Origin: Solen grandis
Lineage: Eukaryota > Mollusca > Bivalvia > Adapedonta > Solenidae
Direction of reading: 5' to 3'
Length of the DNA: 64,000 nt
Assembly (NCBI GenBank): GCA_021229015.1
Contig: CM037779.1
Coordinates: 124,001-188,000 of the forward strand
Shown here: positions 61,691 through 64,000 of the stretch, piece after piece
Numbering within the stretch: position 1 is the first letter of the stretch
How the letters are laid out: each line of letters starts with the position of its first letter
Translations under genes and position numbers: made by a program
The notes under the pieces: model-generated
Databases searched by the model: none
Seen by the model: only the letters and a program-made list of their open reading frames with translations
Told to the model about the DNA's origin: nothing

Positions 61691-64000
61691 CCCTTGGATG
61701 GGGTATACTGAAGTAATTTAAAAGGGGGAAGGGATTTACTATTAAAAAGAAAAAATTTTTTTAAATAAAATTAAAATTTTTTAGTAAAAATTACTGTTAA
61801 ATTTAAAAGTCCCCCCCCCCGTTTTGGTGGTTGTATTTTCCCCCATGGGGGCATATACAAAATTTGGGAAGGGGGGCCCCTTCGGTAAAATAGGGGGGGT
61901 TTTTTTGGAAATGGTTTTTTTTGGGATCTGTTTTGGAAATGTGCACAAATGCCCCCTTTCCCCCCGTAAAAAACCCGGGGGGAAATTTTTTAAATTAAAA
62001 AATTAAAATTTTTTTTTTAAAATTTATTTCCCCCAAAAAAAAAATTGTTAAAAAAAGATGAAAAAATTGTCCCTTTACAACAAAAAAATATGGTATTTGT
62101 AAACTCGGGCTTCAAGGGAAAAAAATAAAAAAAATTTTGTACTAAAACATAATGAAAAATTTAAAACTATTATTGAGAAAAAAAATTTTTCAAAAGGTTT
62201 TTTTTCCGGGGTTGTTTTTAAAAAAATGTTGATCATGTGAGTACTATTCCGTTTAAAGTATTTTTTTTTTTCCCCTAACGGGAAAAAAAAGGGGTTTTTG
62301 GTTTCCCCCCTCCCCCCCTCAGCGTTGTCCGCCGTCACAAAAAAAGGTCAATGTTACCCAAAAAATCTAAAATTTTTTAAAACCCCCCAAAAAAGGATTT
62401 ATGGTGTTGGGTTATGCAGTTATTTTTATTTTTTGGTTAAAATGTGGGGTTTTTTTGCCCCCAAAAAAACTTAAAATTTACAAAAAAAGCAATATTTGAA
62501 AAACCCGAGCTGAAGATTTTTATGAACTTTTTAAGGTGGAAAAAATGGCTGTATGAAGATTATGCACTTCTTTTTTTTTTATTTTTTAGGTTTTTAAAAA
62601 AAATTGTATTTCCCCCAAAAGCCTTTTAAAAAGGGGAAAAAAAGCCAAAAAAGGAAAACCCAAAAAAAAAGAAATTTTTTTTTTAAATTATAAAAAAGGG
62701 GATGGCTGTTGGAATTATGCCCCTTTTTTTTTTCTTTGGTTGAAAATTGGTTGCTATGAAAACCCAAAGTTTTTAAAAAATGGCAAAAAAACCCAAATTT
62801 ATTGTGAAAATCCAAATTTTTGAAAATTTTTTTTAAATTGAAATGTGAAAGATGGGAAATGGAGTTTTTCCCTTTCTTTTTGCTTGTTTTTTTTTTTTTT
62901 TTGCCCCAAAATTTGGTTGCTTTGGTATGGGAAAATTTTGTCCTCCCCCGGGGGGGCTTTTTTGGGCCCAACCCGTTATTGCTTTTTTTTATTTTCATAA
63001 AAAAACCCAAAAAAGGAATTTAAAGTTTGTATTGTTTTTGGGGTTTTATTTTTTTCTTGAAGGAATAGACTGTTTTTTTTTTGGGTTAACCCGGGTTTCT
63101 TAAGGGGCCCATCCGCTTGCCGCCGGGTTAAAACCCCGGGGCAAGGATTTTTCAAAGAATTTAGCGGTGGGCAAGTTTTTTATGTAAAAAAAATTTTTTT
63201 TTTATTTTTCCCGAAAAAAAAGGGGAAAGTTAAAAATTTTTTTTTATACTTTTTAAAAAAAAATTTCCCTTAATATTAAAAATATTTTTTTTTTAAAATT
63301 AAAAACCAAAACTAAAATTGGGAACTTGTTTTTTTGGGGGGTAGTAAAAGTTCAAATAAACCCCCCCGGACAAGTGAAAGTAAAACCCCCTTAAGAAAAA
63401 CCCGGAAAAGTGATAAAATTCCCCAAATTTTTGTTTTTTTTTTTGTTTGTGTTTTTTTTTAAAAACATTTTTCATAGAAAAAAAAAAATTGTTTGCATTT
63501 TTGATTTTTTTATTTTTTAAAAATTTAAATTCTTTTTTTTTTTAAAAACCTGTTTGATTTTTTTCCAAAAAAAAATTTTTAAATTGCCTTTTTGGGGGAA
63601 ATTTCCTTTTTAAATAAAAAAATTTTTTATTCCTCAAAATATGATAATTCCCCAATGTTTTTCCGGGTTTCCCCGGAAAATTAAATCCAACTCCATAGGG
63701 CCCCCAAATTGCTGTAATTTTAGGCGAAAATTTTTGAAAATAGTCGACCACTGATCTTCATAAGAAATTTTTGGGTTAAAAAGGGCCCTTTAAATGTAAA
63801 TTTTGGGGGGGGAAAATGATGTTGATGTAATTTTTTTTAAATTTAAGACTTGTTTTCTGAAATTTAAAAAGCTATCTTTTTTAAAAACCCTTTAAAACCC
63901 TTTATACATGAATATTATGTAAAATTTTTAAAAAATGATGAATTGTTTTTTGATGGAAAATAAAATTTTTCTTTCCCCAAAAATCTTTTTAAAAATGAGA
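61691..64000. other. AT-rich homopolymer noise to window end
   Basis: Return to A/T-run-rich sequence with scattered G/C runs. Open frames up to 138 codons are Lys/Phe-rich and overlap antisense. No gene, RNA or repeat unit is supported. Confidence 0.55.

Overview
The window is eukaryotic genomic DNA: there are no bacterial-style operons, it is AT-rich and microsatellite-rich, it is dominated by interspersed and tandem repeats, and it holds a Ty3/gypsy retrotransposon. Three sequenced pieces are joined by two 100-N gaps (4942-5041 and 46821-46920). Repeat families at 49.7-55.3 kb resemble, from memory, families abundant in bivalve molluscs, so a marine bivalve is the most likely source. This is inference, not a database result.

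Layout. 1-4941: AT-rich non-coding DNA with a CA microsatellite and a diverged 190-bp direct repeat flanking a T/G-skewed degenerate array. 5042-11844: a minus-strand Ty3/gypsy LTR retrotransposon with 5' LTR, tRNA-Leu-type primer-binding site, long leader, gag with a CCHC knuckle, and pol (protease, RT, RNase H, integrase). Pol has several frame breaks, and its 3' end is lost in the gap. It sits inside a satellite unit. 11845-46820: about 35 kb of satellite-like DNA built from ~452-bp units. Each unit carries two clusters of the palindrome TGACGTCA, set exactly 10 bp apart within a cluster. The units are packaged into head-to-tail blocks that nearly all end in the same way: an inverted copy of the 5' terminal sequence, a short hairpin, then CTAG, followed in most cases by TT. 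This is the architecture of non-autonomous Helentron/Helitron-like elements. From 28044 two adjacent blocks are amplified together as a ~4.7-kb higher-order repeat, with three full copies and one truncated by the gap.

46921-64000: sequence of much poorer quality, with inflated homopolymers throughout and an extreme G-run/C-run stretch at about 56.6-61.7 kb. Most long open frames here are artefacts. The one clean gene-like signal is a possible terminal exon at 48692-48774 followed by AATAAA. Blurred tandem and dispersed repeats can still be recognised at 49.7-55.3 kb.

No host gene is complete in the window. The retrotransposon's Gag and Pol would assemble a virus-like particle, reverse-transcribe the element RNA and integrate it. 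The satellite/Helentron-like blocks encode no recognisable protein and would depend on a Rep-helicase supplied from elsewhere.
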